In this document: positions 36,527-48,679 of the stretch, piece after piece
Position numbering within the stretch: position 1 is the stretch's first letter
Layout: each line of letters opens with the position of its first letter
Source: Byssochlamys sp. IMV 00236
Lineage: Eukaryota > Ascomycota > Eurotiomycetes > Eurotiales > Thermoascaceae
Reading direction: 5' to 3'
Length of the DNA stretch: 64,000 bases
NCBI GenBank assembly: GCA_001931875.2
Contig: MSJH02000815.1
Location: forward strand, 124,001 to 188,000
The notes under the pieces: generated by a model
What the model was told of the DNA's origin: nothing
Database searches by the model: none
The model's input: the letters and a program-made list of their open reading frames with translations, nothing else
Program-made: the position numbers and the translations under genes

Positions 36527-37711
36527 TTACTCATCGTCATCGTCGTAACCGTCGTCAGAATCAAAAAGCTCCTCATCATTAACACCAGCAGCGCCACTGA
36601 TCGCGATAAGTCGTTGGAGTGTCCATTGCATTTGCAAGAGTTCTATAGATGGGAGAGGCTTGCTTTGTGGATCATCGGTGGTCAATGTAAATGTATCTCC
36701 GGAGCAAAGTTTTGTTTCTGACAGACCATCGAAGAGTTTTGCATGCATTGGGCCTGGGTCCAATATTGCAGGTAGATATGGGCGTGCTGTGATTCTCATT
36801 TTCTTCGTGAAGTCTCGACTCTGTAACCAGAAGAAGCGAATTTTAAGCGACTTTTTATCTTCCCTCATGCTTAGAGGCTGAAGGGCAAATCGAGCCCGCC
36901 CCCATAGTCTGTGGGCATTGGGACATAGTGTCAATAAATTATGACAGACTTCTATTCCGTCATCTCCAAGGATCTGTCGCTTCCATTCATTTGTTCTGTC
37001 TTCTGTCCAAAAGACCGATAAAATGGCCCGGAAGATGAAGTGCTCTTGACCGGCCGGCCTACTTATAGCGAAGGGAAGGATATGGCAGACCTCAATGGGT
37101 TCGCCTGCTTCTGTAATAATACAAGACTCTTGATCTTTTTCTAGGCACTGTTCATTGTTAGCAAATCTTCTCACAAATCCGCAATAAATGGGAAGGGTCC
37201 CAGCATGAGGAGTAAGGTAAAATACCAGCTTACCGGCTTTTTTACGGCCTTCGAATGTTTGGATGGTGTGACGACTTCTGATGAAGTGACTTCTTCCGAT
37301 GATATCTGTCCTATTCTTCGTTTCCTAGGAGTCTGCGGAGTATCTGGGGTGGAGTCATCATCATCGTCGCTCTTTTTTCTGCCTCGCGCAGTCCCTGAAT
37401 ACCAGATTATTATTTACCAAGGAGATGTATTTTTGATAATATGAAAGAAATAGTTGGCACTTACAGGATCTTAAAGCCTGGACACTCTGGGAACCGACAA
37501 GGAGGTTAATAATAAGATTAGTAGTAAGTCCTGTCCGTGACTCATGAACCGCATCAACAAGCTCCTGGAGGCGTTCCATATCCGAGAACCAAAGACAGGA
37601 CCAAGTAGCACTATCTACCATCCTTATTGCAGTTAAGGTGCTAATCTCTTCAATGAGATCAGCTCTTCCTGTCTCATTAATCTCCGGGGCAATCTCTATA
37701 GTGGTATCCAT
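36527..37711 (-). CDS. HNH nuclease-domain protein
   Basis: Three exons (37711-37465, 37394-37234 and 37147-36527) join in frame to give 342 residues. The introns are 70 and 86 bp with GTAAGT and GTAAGC donors; the second has a TTGCTAACAATG branch region. Residues 1-80 are helical. Residues 83-135 are a basic/acidic Ser/Thr linker (GRKKSDDDDD, PRKRR) that may be a nuclear localisation signal. Residues 137-220 hold an HNH domain of the type found in many Eurotiales proteins (HNH_2-like): C145-I-I-T, then VCHILP with H158, and CHNLLTLCPNAH with N206 and H215, all three named residues present. The C terminus is strongly acidic (DSDDGYDDDDE). The biological role of these fungal HNH proteins is not established. 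The intact catalytic residues suggest a DNA-acting enzyme. Confidence 0.85.
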
Positions 37712-38682
37712 AACTGAGTTATAATATAGTCTGGACAGTTCAACAGATAAGAATAGCTGGTCTGCTTTGACTGCTTAAAGAGTGAATCTGATGAAAAAAA
37801 CACTCCGAGCTTAACGAGGCTGATGAGGAACTCGATAAAAACAAGGAGCTTCATAGGCAGGTACCTAATCTAACGCTTGGTAGGGCATCCTGGTGACCGA
37901 TAGTCAGGGCGTTGTTATAGAGGAAGAAGGTTAAGTTTATTACTAATTGTTAGAGATCCAGGTAGACCAACAAGGAGTCCTCTTTTTTGGTCGACTGGCA
38001 GAAAGCCATCACTAATGCTATCTGGGAGGTCGAGAGCTTGATATAGGTACCTACATATAGCGCTAAATTTGACTACTAGTCCTAATTGGGATTCCGAATA
38101 GTACCACCTGAGGGCTCGGGCTACCTAGGTATGTGAAGTCTGCGCCAGACGGTGAATTCCTAACAGCGCGAACAATATGGTATGGGTCCGTAGAGCCTAA
38201 AGACATGAGGCTGAGATTCTTGTTTGTCTGATTTTGTGCGCTAGTCGATTGTTGATCGCTAGGAATGTAGTAGATTACCTAGGTACCTAGGTACCTGGTA
38301 TTATCTGGTTTTCAGAAACTAAATAAAATGGTCCGAGATACTTGTAAAGCTCGCATATTGAGCGTATTACACGAAAAAGCAATTCCTCGAAGAAGAATAG
38401 ATAAATGGGAAATTCTTACTGTGTCTATTCCACACTTACAGGGGTACAGCTACAGTAAATCCGTTTGCAGGCTCCTCCTAAACTGGCCTCCTTTGTTATA
38501 CAGCCCCGCCTCTCACGCCTTGGACAAACACTTCAGTCCCCTCTTACCCTTCTTACCAACGCGATCTTCATCCTCTCCCTTCTCCTTCATCATCATACTG
38601 CTGGGAGACTCTCTTATCTGTCAGCAGACAGAGTTATTTAAAGACTAAATAACACCAACATTCTCCTGATTCGACCCACAAG
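37712..38682. other. Divergent promoter interval between HNH and SET genes
   Basis: The HNH gene reads left and the SET gene reads right, so this 970 bp must carry both promoters. It contains several copies of the TAGGTACCTA/TACCTAGGTA palindrome (38044-38053, 38122-38131 and a tandem cluster at 38276-38296). Just before the SET start there is a CT-rich stretch (about 38500-38590) that fits a transcription start region. Short coding-like fragments interrupted by stops on the + strand (37800-38060) could be a decayed gene. Confidence 0.5.
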
Positions 38683-41038
38683 ATGGATATCCATGACGTC
38701 TCGCAAGAATCTGAATACCTGCAACTCCTGCAGAGGCAAAAGAAAACTCTTCAGAATGCCCAGTCTCGCAAAGGTCAGGCTCACAAGCCGACCAAGTCGC
38801 GCAACGAGATCATAATGCAGTTTATGTTTCACCACATGATGAGCAATAACACAGCCGTGCGCGCTATCCGATCCTCTTTTCTGCCACCCGCCTACTACCC
38901 CTCTGTTGCAGCCTCAAGTGAGCTGAAGAAAGCTCTAATCAAAGATCTCACCCTTGAGACTCATCATCGTGGTTCGTACATTCTGGTGAGAGCAGTTACG
39001 CCGACTCACAGAATGACTGCGATCATGGCCGTGGTGGAGGATGAGAGAGGGGATGTTTTCGTGCTGCAGCTGTACAACCAGGAAAAGGATCTTGCTACTG
39101 ATGGCCGGCTCGTTGAAGGAACAGTAATGCTTATAAAAGAGCCTTACTTGAAGATTATGGCTGATGGAAATTGTGGTCTGCGAGTTGACCATCTCTCCGA
39201 TATTAGGTTCATCCCGGAGTATGACCCTTTGGTGCCGTCGGTATGGAGAGATCGGCCGGAAGATCATGCCTCTGCCATGTTCTGGAAGACAAAAGGAAAT
39301 GGACTCTTTGACAAGGCTGCGTATTATCTCGCTATTGACTGGTGCGTTGGATGGATGATGATAGTGAGAAGACAAGCTGACTGGGATGAAGCTACTCCAA
39401 AGCTCTAGATTCCTCCCCGACTCTCGAGGAAGACATTACCATCAGGCTTAATCGTGCTCTGACTTGCCTCAAAACTCACCAGTTCGACGCAGCCCTTCGT
39501 GATGTCGAGCTGGCCTTGGCAAACGACGACTCCTTAGAGAAAGCCTTGTTTCGTAAATCCCAGGCCCTTTACTACCTCCACAGATTCGAAGAATCCTGTG
39601 AAGTTCACAAAGTGCTCAGCAAGGCCTACCCAAATAACACCTCTGCTAAAAGTGAGTTCAATCGGGCTACCGCACGACTCGCGGAGGGACAGAGTGGCAA
39701 GTATCCGTTCAGACAACTACAACGAGAGGCAACAAAATGTCGCCCTCCCCGTCTTGACCGTGCGACATACATTGGCCCTGTCTCAGTGAGGTCCACAGAG
39801 TCTCATGGACGTGGTCTATTTACGACAGAGGCGGTCCGGGCGGGTGACCTGCTCTTTTGCGAAAAAGCCTTTGCACATGCTTTCCATGACGAGGCTGGCG
39901 ATTCGAGTGATCTTTCGCTCTTGATGAACCTCGAAACACAGACTATGACAATGGGCACACAAGCAGAACTGATCAGCCTTGTTGTGCAAAAATTGTATAA
40001 GAACCCGTCTTTAATGTCAACTTTCACTGATCTGTACCACGGCTCATATACCCCGGTGGGTATCTCCGAGGTCGACGGTATACCTGTCGTTGATACGTAA
40101 GTACTACTATATACCGGGCCAATATCAAACCGACTAATGTTGTCAGATTCCTGGTCGAGCGAATAGTGTCCCTTAATTGTTTCGGCTGCCCGGTCTCTTC
40201 GCGTGCATCCCACATATGCACCATTAACAGCAAGGCGCATGAAGAAACAACTGACAAGCAATTTCATTCCTGCGGTATCTGGCCTCTCGCATCCTACATC
40301 AATCACTCCTGCTACTCCAACGTCCGCCGTTCATTTATTGGGGACATGATGGTGGTTCGCGCCACGCGGGATCTCCCTGCAAATACTGAGCTCACGTTCT
40401 GCTACAAAGCACCCTTGGACCATGACACTAAGATAAAACACCTGGATCTACAACACTGGGGATTCCAATGCAGCTGTGTCATCTGTCAGGATCTCCATGA
40501 AACGGAGAGTAGTGATTTGACAAAGCGGAAAAGACTCACGGCTGACTTGGCGAAGGCCTTCGAGTCTCTGTCCCGCACCCGGAGAAGGAGTGCCGCTGTC
40601 GCAGAAATCGAAGGTATTATTGATACGTTTGAGAAAACATATCGTCAGCCATCTTTCGAAGTACCTCGTCTCGGGATCTGGAACGCATATTTGTCCTTGG
40701 CGGCAGTGCACGCCACGGGCAGTCAGCCGCGGAAAGCTATTGAATTTGCGTTCAGAACGTTGGAGTCGCTGGGCTACATAATTGAAGGTGGGCGACTTCC
40801 GCATACATCTGGCATGATGTTACTTGTCAGGAGATGGGGCTTGTTGATGGATGGTCTTGTCGGGTGCTGGATGATCCTTTGCCGAGTGTATTGCGATCTA
40901 GCAGCCGACCTGGCCGATCAAGCGGAAGACTATGCGAGAACGACCTATAGGATGTGTGTTGGTGAGGATGAGACGTTTGGGGATACCTACAGTCGGTTCT
41001 CGGACCGGGTTGACGGGCTTATTGTGGGCGTGAAATAG
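38683..41038 (+). CDS. TPR and SET domain protein (putative lysine methyltransferase)
   Basis: Three exons (38683-39341, 39392-40096, 40147-41038) give 751 residues; the introns are 50 bp each. A helical N terminus (residues 1-60) and a compact region around residues 80-200 (LVRAVTPTHRMTAIMAVVEDE) precede TPR-like repeats (about 205-310: AAYYLAIDCYSKALDSS, ALFRKSQALYYLHRFEE). The SET domain spans about 345-545. It starts with ESHGRGLFTTE (GRGLF at 359-363), contains the S-adenosylmethionine/active-site motif NHSC (507-510, in SYINHSCYSNVRR) and ends in ELTFCY (536-541). A Cys-rich post-SET stretch CSCVIC follows (563-568). The SET core is interrupted by a long insert, as in SMYD-like proteins, but no MYND zinc finger is seen. 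The expected role is protein lysine methylation; the substrate is unknown. The first splice junction restores the TPR and the second restores the inserted segment. Confidence 0.9.
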
Positions 41039-42602
41039 GTCTATGAATCTCGGATTGGATATGAGCAGAATCATAATTTCAGAGAGTCAGAGACATAATT
41101 AGTGGAGATAATTTTCTAGCAGACGCAGACACAAGAGATTGACACTAAATTCATTTATCCACTGTTGGGCCTTATCAACATAAACATAAGTAATCCACAT
41201 GCACGTCTCGGATCTGCCGATGTTTAGCGCAATAGGCTATTTGCATTGATAGATTATTGAAGAGCATATAATGAGAGTAGGGCTGCCGAAAGACGAGCAT
41301 TAACCTGTCCACCTGATCGAGAAGAGTCACAGATTCGAATTAATTCATTCATGATCCTCTCAAAACCAAGTCCTTCGATCTGTTGAAGTCCGTCTGGTTG
41401 CCGCAAATCGGGTTGCAGCCGAAAGCCCTGACAACAGTCTCACACTTCGAATCGGGCCCCCAAGGACGGAAGAACCGCAGACAATAGATGAACATGAGCA
41501 TCATTTGGGTATGCTCCCAGATGACAGAACGGGGATTGTGGGAGCTATAGACCGTCTAGAAACCAACACAGAGTTTATTAATATCCCCTCGCAGCTAACG
41601 AAGGAGGGCGGTACTGGTAAAGGTACAGCTATTATGGGCACTCCACATTGCTGGAGACGGTAGCATGTATCTGGTGGAGTTTGCGCGAATGGAACTGGTC
41701 ATCAATGGCATGAAATAAAGACTGGGATACCCGGTTTCATATATGAATTCGGCCTGCAGTGCAAAATGATATTGCAGCTTTGTATATAATAATGCTTTCA
41801 TCATTACACCTGGGCTGTGACTGAGGCCACTACCCACGAGCTCCTATATTCGCCGTAACTCCTTATCTAACGCGAGTGGTAACTTCCACAATGATGTTTT
41901 TCCCCTGCTAATAACTCTTGCTTTATATAATTTGTACAGAATCAAAAATGGAGATTCCTAATTTGAGAAGGACTTCAGGTCAGTATTTCCTTGCAAGTGC
42001 TAGGGTCAGGATGTGAACACACTTACTTTTTGAAATATTGATGTCTTAGCATATGTTCCATTCCATGCTGCGTATAAATATGGACTAATGAATATTCTGT
42101 GTTTTTCAGGAGAACAGTGTCTTAAGGACGCTGTGTCTCTTTTCTCCACGTCACATTAAGGAAGAACTTATACCAATAGACCATTCTGATCAAATCAGGA
42201 TGTAGGTTCTATCTTCAGCTCCTCCCATGCAGAGGTGAGAAGATGAGCTCCAGAAAGTGCAGTGAACGCTGCTGTGCCTGGCTGGCGGACACTGCCGTGA
42301 TACAGCAGCGGGCTCTTGCTCCATACAGTCTGTGTCTAGAGGACTATACCGCCTAACTCCGTGTGTATTCAACTTAACATGGCCTGATCATTGTCCGGAA
42401 GAACTTGCTCCGGTATCTGCAGTCTCGTGAGCGCGTCCTCTTTATCCTCTCTTCTACATTCTCCCCTTCTCGTCATCACCGTCTTACACCTGCATCTCCC
42501 TAACGTCGCTCGTTAATCGTTTTCATCCACTCTTTCATCGAATCTCCAGTCTAACCATCGTTTGGACATTGCTAAATGCCCTCTTGAAGAGGTAAAGTCA
42601 AT
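41039..42602. other. Gene-free interval
   Basis: No supportable gene. The minus strand at about 41290-41450 reads as a short coding-like segment without a clear start and may be a relic. A CT-rich stretch (about 42430-42560) immediately upstream of the next gene fits its transcription start region. Confidence 0.45.
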
Positions 42603-44587
42603 ATGCATACTCATCTCTTCATGGGACTCCTCTTGGCCTTGCTTGCCAGTCTTGGTTCAGGAGGCAGGGTCTCTAAGTGGTAGGTTATTTGCTGCTATCA
42701 TCTCTTCCTCTATAAGGACCTTCATTCTTCTTTATATGGCATTTGCTCTATGGGTAGTGCAACCTTCCACTTTTCTCTCGGGAGTACTCATTCAGATAAT
42801 GTGTCCACTGTGGACATACTCGGCTGTTGGGCCAGAAAACGAGATCTGAATCTCTACGTTGTTGAGAAACACCTGTAGCATCAAACTCTTGGGTTCTGTG
42901 TATCACTAACTCTATATTCTGCAGGTCACTAGCACACAACTGGAACACTACTAGCACTGACTTCCTGATGGACACATCCACTTCAATTCACAATGTGTCT
43001 CTTGCTGCCCCCGTTGTTCTTACTCATGTTGCTACGCTTGTCGAAACGGTCACGCTCACTAGTCCTGTCACTGTCACAGCCATGACTACAGTTACAGGCA
43101 CTATTACCTTCCCTCCTGATACGGTATATGTGACTCTGACTGTGGTTGACCCTACTTTGGGCTGCATCATTTCTTTACCTGCAGCACAAGACACCGTCAC
43201 AGAGGTTCCACACATCGGTTCTCATAGCGAGACCTCGACCTCGACCTCGTCTGATGAGGATTACACAGTGACAAGCTTTTTCACCTCTACTGAGACAATT
43301 CAAGTCATTTCTGCTCCCAAACTGTCTGCAACTCCTGAGGTGACAAGTGTTCTTCCCTGCAATGGACCGAGCAGTGACCACCACGCTATATCCCAACCCT
43401 CGGAGGCTTCCTCAAGCGATACAGCAGCCGCGTCAACAGAGACCATAACTGTTTGGCCTGTTCCAGAAGAGTCAACGTCGACTCAAGAGACAACGACTAG
43501 CGTCACTTCTACCATCACAAGTGTCGTTACGAAGACTCGTGCGCCTGTTTCTGAGGCCAGTACGAGCTCTGCCATGAAGTTAGCAACTCTTCGATCCACT
43601 GGGCTCAGTACTAGCTATCAGAATGTGACTTACGCATCGACTGCAAGCTCTCTCTCGGCGTCTATCTTCTCACCTTTCCGTTCTATTATGTCCCTTTCTG
43701 TTCCGGCCATCAATCGTACCATGCGTGTGAGACATATGCCGAAACGCGAAGCTGATACGTGGATCACTGCAACAATCAATAGAGAGACCGTCTCATGGGG
43801 AAAGAAATACAATGCCCTGATACCTAGCTGGAGTTCTGTTACTGGAAAGAATCCCGGAGGTCCTGCTATTACCGCTACGGGGACCGTTCCATCTCCCATC
43901 AAGATGTCTACATCAGCGACAACCTCGACATTCACCCCTACATCCCCGCTGACTCCTTGTGGTGAAGTTGCAGATTTCAAGATTGATGTAGGTGGAAAAA
44001 TAACTCTCAAGGCTCGACAGATAACTAACAGTGGACAGTTTGATACACTTCCCGCTCCGCCTGCGCCCGGCCTCTTCCCTCCGATCTTCAGCCCATATAA
44101 ACATTTCTTCTTCACCTCTGGTTGGTATTATGGAGCATCTTATGGAGGTTACAGTCCGGCCTCCCCTCCATACCTGGCTGTGCACCAGCAATCCCCATCT
44201 CTCGGTGCATATGGTGACGCGGCGTTTTCGGTTGGTCCACGAGTTGCGGATGACAGGTTCTGGTTCAATGCTTCGTCCTTATTCTTCGGCTGCCGCGGTC
44301 CAGAATTAGCATACTGCGAAGTCAGAATATCTGCATTCAAATATTCACCTCAGGCTGGAACGGAGTACAAGGCTCATGAACACATTTACTTCATCCCAGC
44401 GTGTTCTAAGGCTGAAGATTGTCCATTGCCGCTCCTTGCCCTCAATTCGAAGTTTAAGGGTCTGACTAGCATGGCGTTCAGCGCAACAGTCGCCAATATC
44501 TCCGTTCCTTGGGTGATTGACGACATCCAGCTCGGTTGGTACAACGACACTTGTGCTGCTGGGCAGGTCCGCGCACGCTCTATCTAA
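42603..44587 (+). CDS. Secreted Ser/Thr-rich mucin-like protein with conserved C-terminal domain
   Basis: A short first exon (42603-42679) encodes a signal peptide (HLFMGLLLALLASLGSGG). It joins in frame to a long exon 42925-44587, giving 579 residues if the 245-bp interval is one intron with a CACTAAC branch site. An alternative adds a small middle exon (about 42784-42872), which also keeps the frame. Residues 40-330 are dominated by Ser, Thr, Val and Ala and are likely heavily O-glycosylated. They contain a dibasic KR-EA site (about 299-302) of the kind cut by Kex2-type proteases. From about residue 370 (CGEVADFKIDV) a Cys-containing domain runs to the end, with FWFNASSLFFGC, CEVRISAF and VPWVIDDIQLGWYND. 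It looks like an all-beta extracellular domain seen in other fungal serine-rich secreted proteins (possibly DUF7371, from memory). No transmembrane or GPI signal is seen at the C terminus. Function is unknown; a wall or surface role is inferred. Confidence 0.8.
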
Positions 44588-47500
44588 AGCCGTCTCTTCA
44601 TCTTGGGATGGTCCACTTGATGAGTATGCACTGCATTCGCAAAGATCGGAAGAAGAAAAATAATAAAAAAAGTATCGGGGAATGAAAAATGAAATGAAAT
44701 GCTAAGACTGTTCAATTTTCGATGGATTGATTTACTCACGCTTGTCAAATCTTTTATGTCAATACCGGATATGAAAGTGGACTGAGCCTGTATTTCTTCA
44801 TCGAATGAGAAAATCATTTCTGCATGAAAGCGGAGATCTGTTGCTATATTTTAGTTTTCTCAATATTTTTCCTGTTCCGTAGGGGCGCGCCCTGTCTGGT
44901 CATATGGCTGGGTACCTTGTAGGTTTATCGTAATAAATAGAGCGGCGGAAAGCCTGCGCACTCCCTCTCTTCGCTATACCATCCATCACACGCTCCATAG
45001 ACTGAATATGCCACCAGTGATCAAGGAATGATGGCCCAGTCTATATCCAGAATTTTCATATACCTCGGAGATGATTCTTATAATGGACTGCCACCTTGCA
45101 AAAATCGCCCACTTTCCCCTACCGTTCCGAACTTAGGCTACGAAGGCGCCATGATTCCTCCGGAGATTTCCCAGGAAGGTTCTAGGAACGGAGAAAGAGG
45201 AGAGTTATGAAACAGAGCCGCCTACCATCCTATCAAGCCAAACAGTGGCCGAGTCTGGTCGTGGAAGTCAGCTATTCGGCAGTTTAACGAAAACTCGAAT
45301 CAGATGTTAATTGGTGAATTGCAAAATCAGCTGGTGACGTTAAGTCAGTTGTCTCATTTGCAGTCAACCCAAGGGTTAAGAGATGACAATATGCCGATGG
45401 CACGGTACTGGGAGACTATACTGAGATGTAGTATTCCAGGATGGTGGGAGAGCTGTGCGGAATGCCAATCCAAATCCTCTAGATTCGACCTTCTATCTCT
45501 TCGACTACGACCCTGGGATCGAGACACATCACTTTCACCGTCAACCAGTTGAAGAAGTTTCCACAAGACCTGTAGGAAGTAGGGCTCGAGCCCGGATTGA
45601 CCAGGGCACGGTGAGTGGTCCACAACTCCAAAAACCTCCGAAGGATGCGTGTTTCGTAAACTATATCTAAAATATTACTAACTAGAGGCTCTTTAGTTAA
45701 CGTCTGGCCACATATGCGTGTGCACGTGGTCTGTCATATCATACTATTGCATCCATGTCCTTTAGGATGCCCCGGTCACATCAAACCGAGTGCCTGAAGG
45801 AAACCATACACGATCTAGAAAGAAGAACTACATACATACATACCTTCCTCACGTCATCCATAATTCTCCGATATAGTCTATATATTCTCCGCTATTACAC
45901 CAAACACCTAGCTTCCCACATAAGAGGGCATCCTATTTCAACGGCCTATCAAAATTTTCAGGCCTCCCCCTGTATGATGTCAATCATCTCACACATCTCA
46001 GACGGAGTCAAAACTATAACGAAGGATCTATGAAGAGACATAATCTGCAACAGCGGAGTTTGAAGCTTACGGACTACACCTAGCGTCTACAACCCGAGCC
46101 AATAACTGCAGAGCCGCTAAGATAGAGCCTCTTCGTATAAGCAAGACGTCAGTCGGTCCGTTAATTATCGAATACCCGATCTTCTGCTCCCGAGCCTCCA
46201 CGAATAAACCTATCGCGGTAGAAGAAATGGCAAGCTAAAATCTTACACTCTCGGCTCTTACTACCGCCGAGGCGCTCTACAATCTAAAGAAGTAAGCCTG
46301 GCTATAGCCGAGATTATGCTTATAAACCTTCAACTTGTAACTAATGTCTCTATTTCCATATACGGACAGAAGTATGCTCATGTGCTCCTGCTTAGCCCTG
46401 CTACGATAACGCAATCTTCGGGGCAGTGAGATCACGATGGTGAAGTCAGATTGGATTATTGACGATTTCGAATCACCTTGATAAGCACTTAGGCAACTGG
46501 ATAATGCATCCGTATGATATTTTCCTGGCCGAGGCTCGGGGGGAGAGGGAGGTCCGTGAGATGGAAAAAGGCTATGCTGGAGATCTGCATATTTTTCTTC
46601 TGTTTTAATTCACATGATTAAATTCAATTGGAAGAAATATCCTCCCAGTACAGTCTGACCTTTTTTATTCAAAAACTTCACTGGTTAGTAAATACTAATG
46701 CCTTCCGTCAGCCGTAGTCCATGCGTTCTCATGACCATAGAAGATAATATCTCCAACGTACTATAGCCATCCCAACCATGTAAGATCAAACAGCGGAGAC
46801 CGGGGAGCCAGCCAGCCTGCATTACGCTAGAATAAGACACTGAACTAAATATCCAAATAAGAACACACAACTCTAGCCAAAAAAAAAAAAGCCATGCAGT
46901 ATCACCACTGCGATCCAAACAAAGAAAAAAAAAAATAAGCACATTTAGAGCCCATGCATACTACATGAGCATCCCTGCTCCCTCGGAAAGGCGTATCGGG
47001 ATAAGATGTGGTGGAGTGTGGGAGGCCTTGCAGATCCGAGAGATGCGCAAGGATCTGAATCCGTGTTTTTTTTCGGCCCCATACTTAAGTACTAAGTCAC
47101 TAACTGACTAGTAGGGAATATATCATCCTTTACATATTATTAAGTTTTTTTAAACAATCCCATAATATAGCTCTGGAAATAAAGGGTGCGTGCAAATGGT
47201 TAGCGTTGCGATGATGATGATGGTTTGTTTAAAAATTGAGGCAGGCTAGTGAGATCCGCGGCTGAGAAAGAGACTTGGTCAAGAGACAGCCTAGACCCAG
47301 CATCTTAGAGAAAGAAATAAAGAAAGAAGGAATGTGATACTAAGATATTCCAGACTATCTATCCCTTGGGGCTGAATTTAGCAGCGTGGGCCTAAACATA
47401 TATCGTTAACTATTAAATACATACCTACCTAGGTAGCCTAATAAGGGATCATGCATATATTTGCATAACGACTAATTAATTTCCCCCGGTCATCGTAATA

Positions 47501-48679
47501 TATCATTTCTCATAGCTGATGTTAGTATATAGTAAAACCTCCTACTTACTACCGAACAAGGCAGGAAGGAAAGCGTCTAACCATCAGGAGTTGATATATG
47601 CCACACCTCCATTAAGATAAAGCCAACTTTCGACCCTTCTAAATATATCCTGCAGTACTGGCTACCTACCAACTATCTGGGATGAAGGCGAATCGCCGTA
47701 ACATAAACTAGACAACTGCATGTGCCGTTCTTTAAAACAGCACCCAATGTGCTACCTCGAATAGCCGCCGCAACGGAGGATCGCCCAACGTGAGACAAGC
47801 TGCGCCGCTGTACTGCTGGTCTACGGGAGAAGGTGAGGGGTTAATCATATCAAATTCGCGCGTGCATCAATAGATGATGCTGTGTTGTTGGGTTATCTAA
47901 AGTTAGATTTGTGTAGCCAACTCCTGTTCTTGAAGTCAGGGCTGATAACAACTGAGATGCCGCGTCTCTACGCTATTGGTTACAGGCGGTTGAACTGGGA
48001 TTTCCCCCCCTGGCGTTTGGATACACACATGCGAGTAAGATGTTTAGAACCAAAATTCAAATCATAATAGAAATGGCAGCGAATATAGCATTCGGACTAT
48101 TTTGAATGTACAAGCACTGAGCCACCCGTGAAATGCGAAAAGGACCCCGCCAGTATGCTCACCGATGATCTAACCACCTGCGCAAGTCCACCATTGACAA
48201 ATACAGTAGGTCGAAATTCACCATAGAAGAATCAGATGGTACATACCCCTGGATCCCGGAGCAAGATCGCCGGTCGGATGGACCAGGTGAAAGGCAAATT
48301 CATGTCAGAAGGAAAGAAAGCGTACAAACATCGAATGCAATCGTGTAACTGATGTCAATGACAGCCCATTTCCCATCTATAAAACTATTAGACCCATTTC
48401 GCAATGCTCATTCCCATGCTCGAAGAAGTACCCGTGAAACGCCTTGCCGAATAAACTTGACAACGATCAACGACAGCAAAAAAAAAGTAAAGCAGATAGA
48501 CACCACCTAAGAATGCGCACCGGTAAATGTGAGATGGCAACCGCCGTGACAATGCCAGCTGCATTGAGAAAGTAGGAGCCTCTCAAAGATACCGAGTCGG
48601 ATCCGGTATATAGAACTAAATAAATAAACACGGTGAAAATTTTGTCCAAGGGAAGGGAAATTTCTGTGACCCCGACGCT
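44588..48679. other. 4.1-kb interval downstream of the WOPR regulator
   Basis: Apart from the decayed fragment at 45246-45572 (separate entry), I see nothing supportable. Short frames at 45755-46033, 46685-46942 and 47882-48067 have no family resemblance. Simple sequence includes A-runs near 46880 and 46925 and a GATG repeat near 47211. Confidence 0.5.
45246..45572 (+). pseudogene. Decayed fragment of a fungal protein family (PSLVVEVSYS...)
   Basis: One + frame, read through several stops, gives WPSLVVEVSYS, KLESDVNW*IAKSAGDVK and SVVSFAVNPRVKR, and ends near ITFTVNQLKKFPQDL. This resembles a widespread but unnamed fungal family whose members share a WPTLVxEVGxSES ... DAxWWLxxSxGDVKxVxxxxV core. 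The comparison is from memory. The frame holds stops at several conserved-looking positions and has no clear start, so the copy is dead. Unlike the RIP block, the surrounding DNA is not AT-rich, so decay was by ordinary mutation. Confidence 0.45.
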
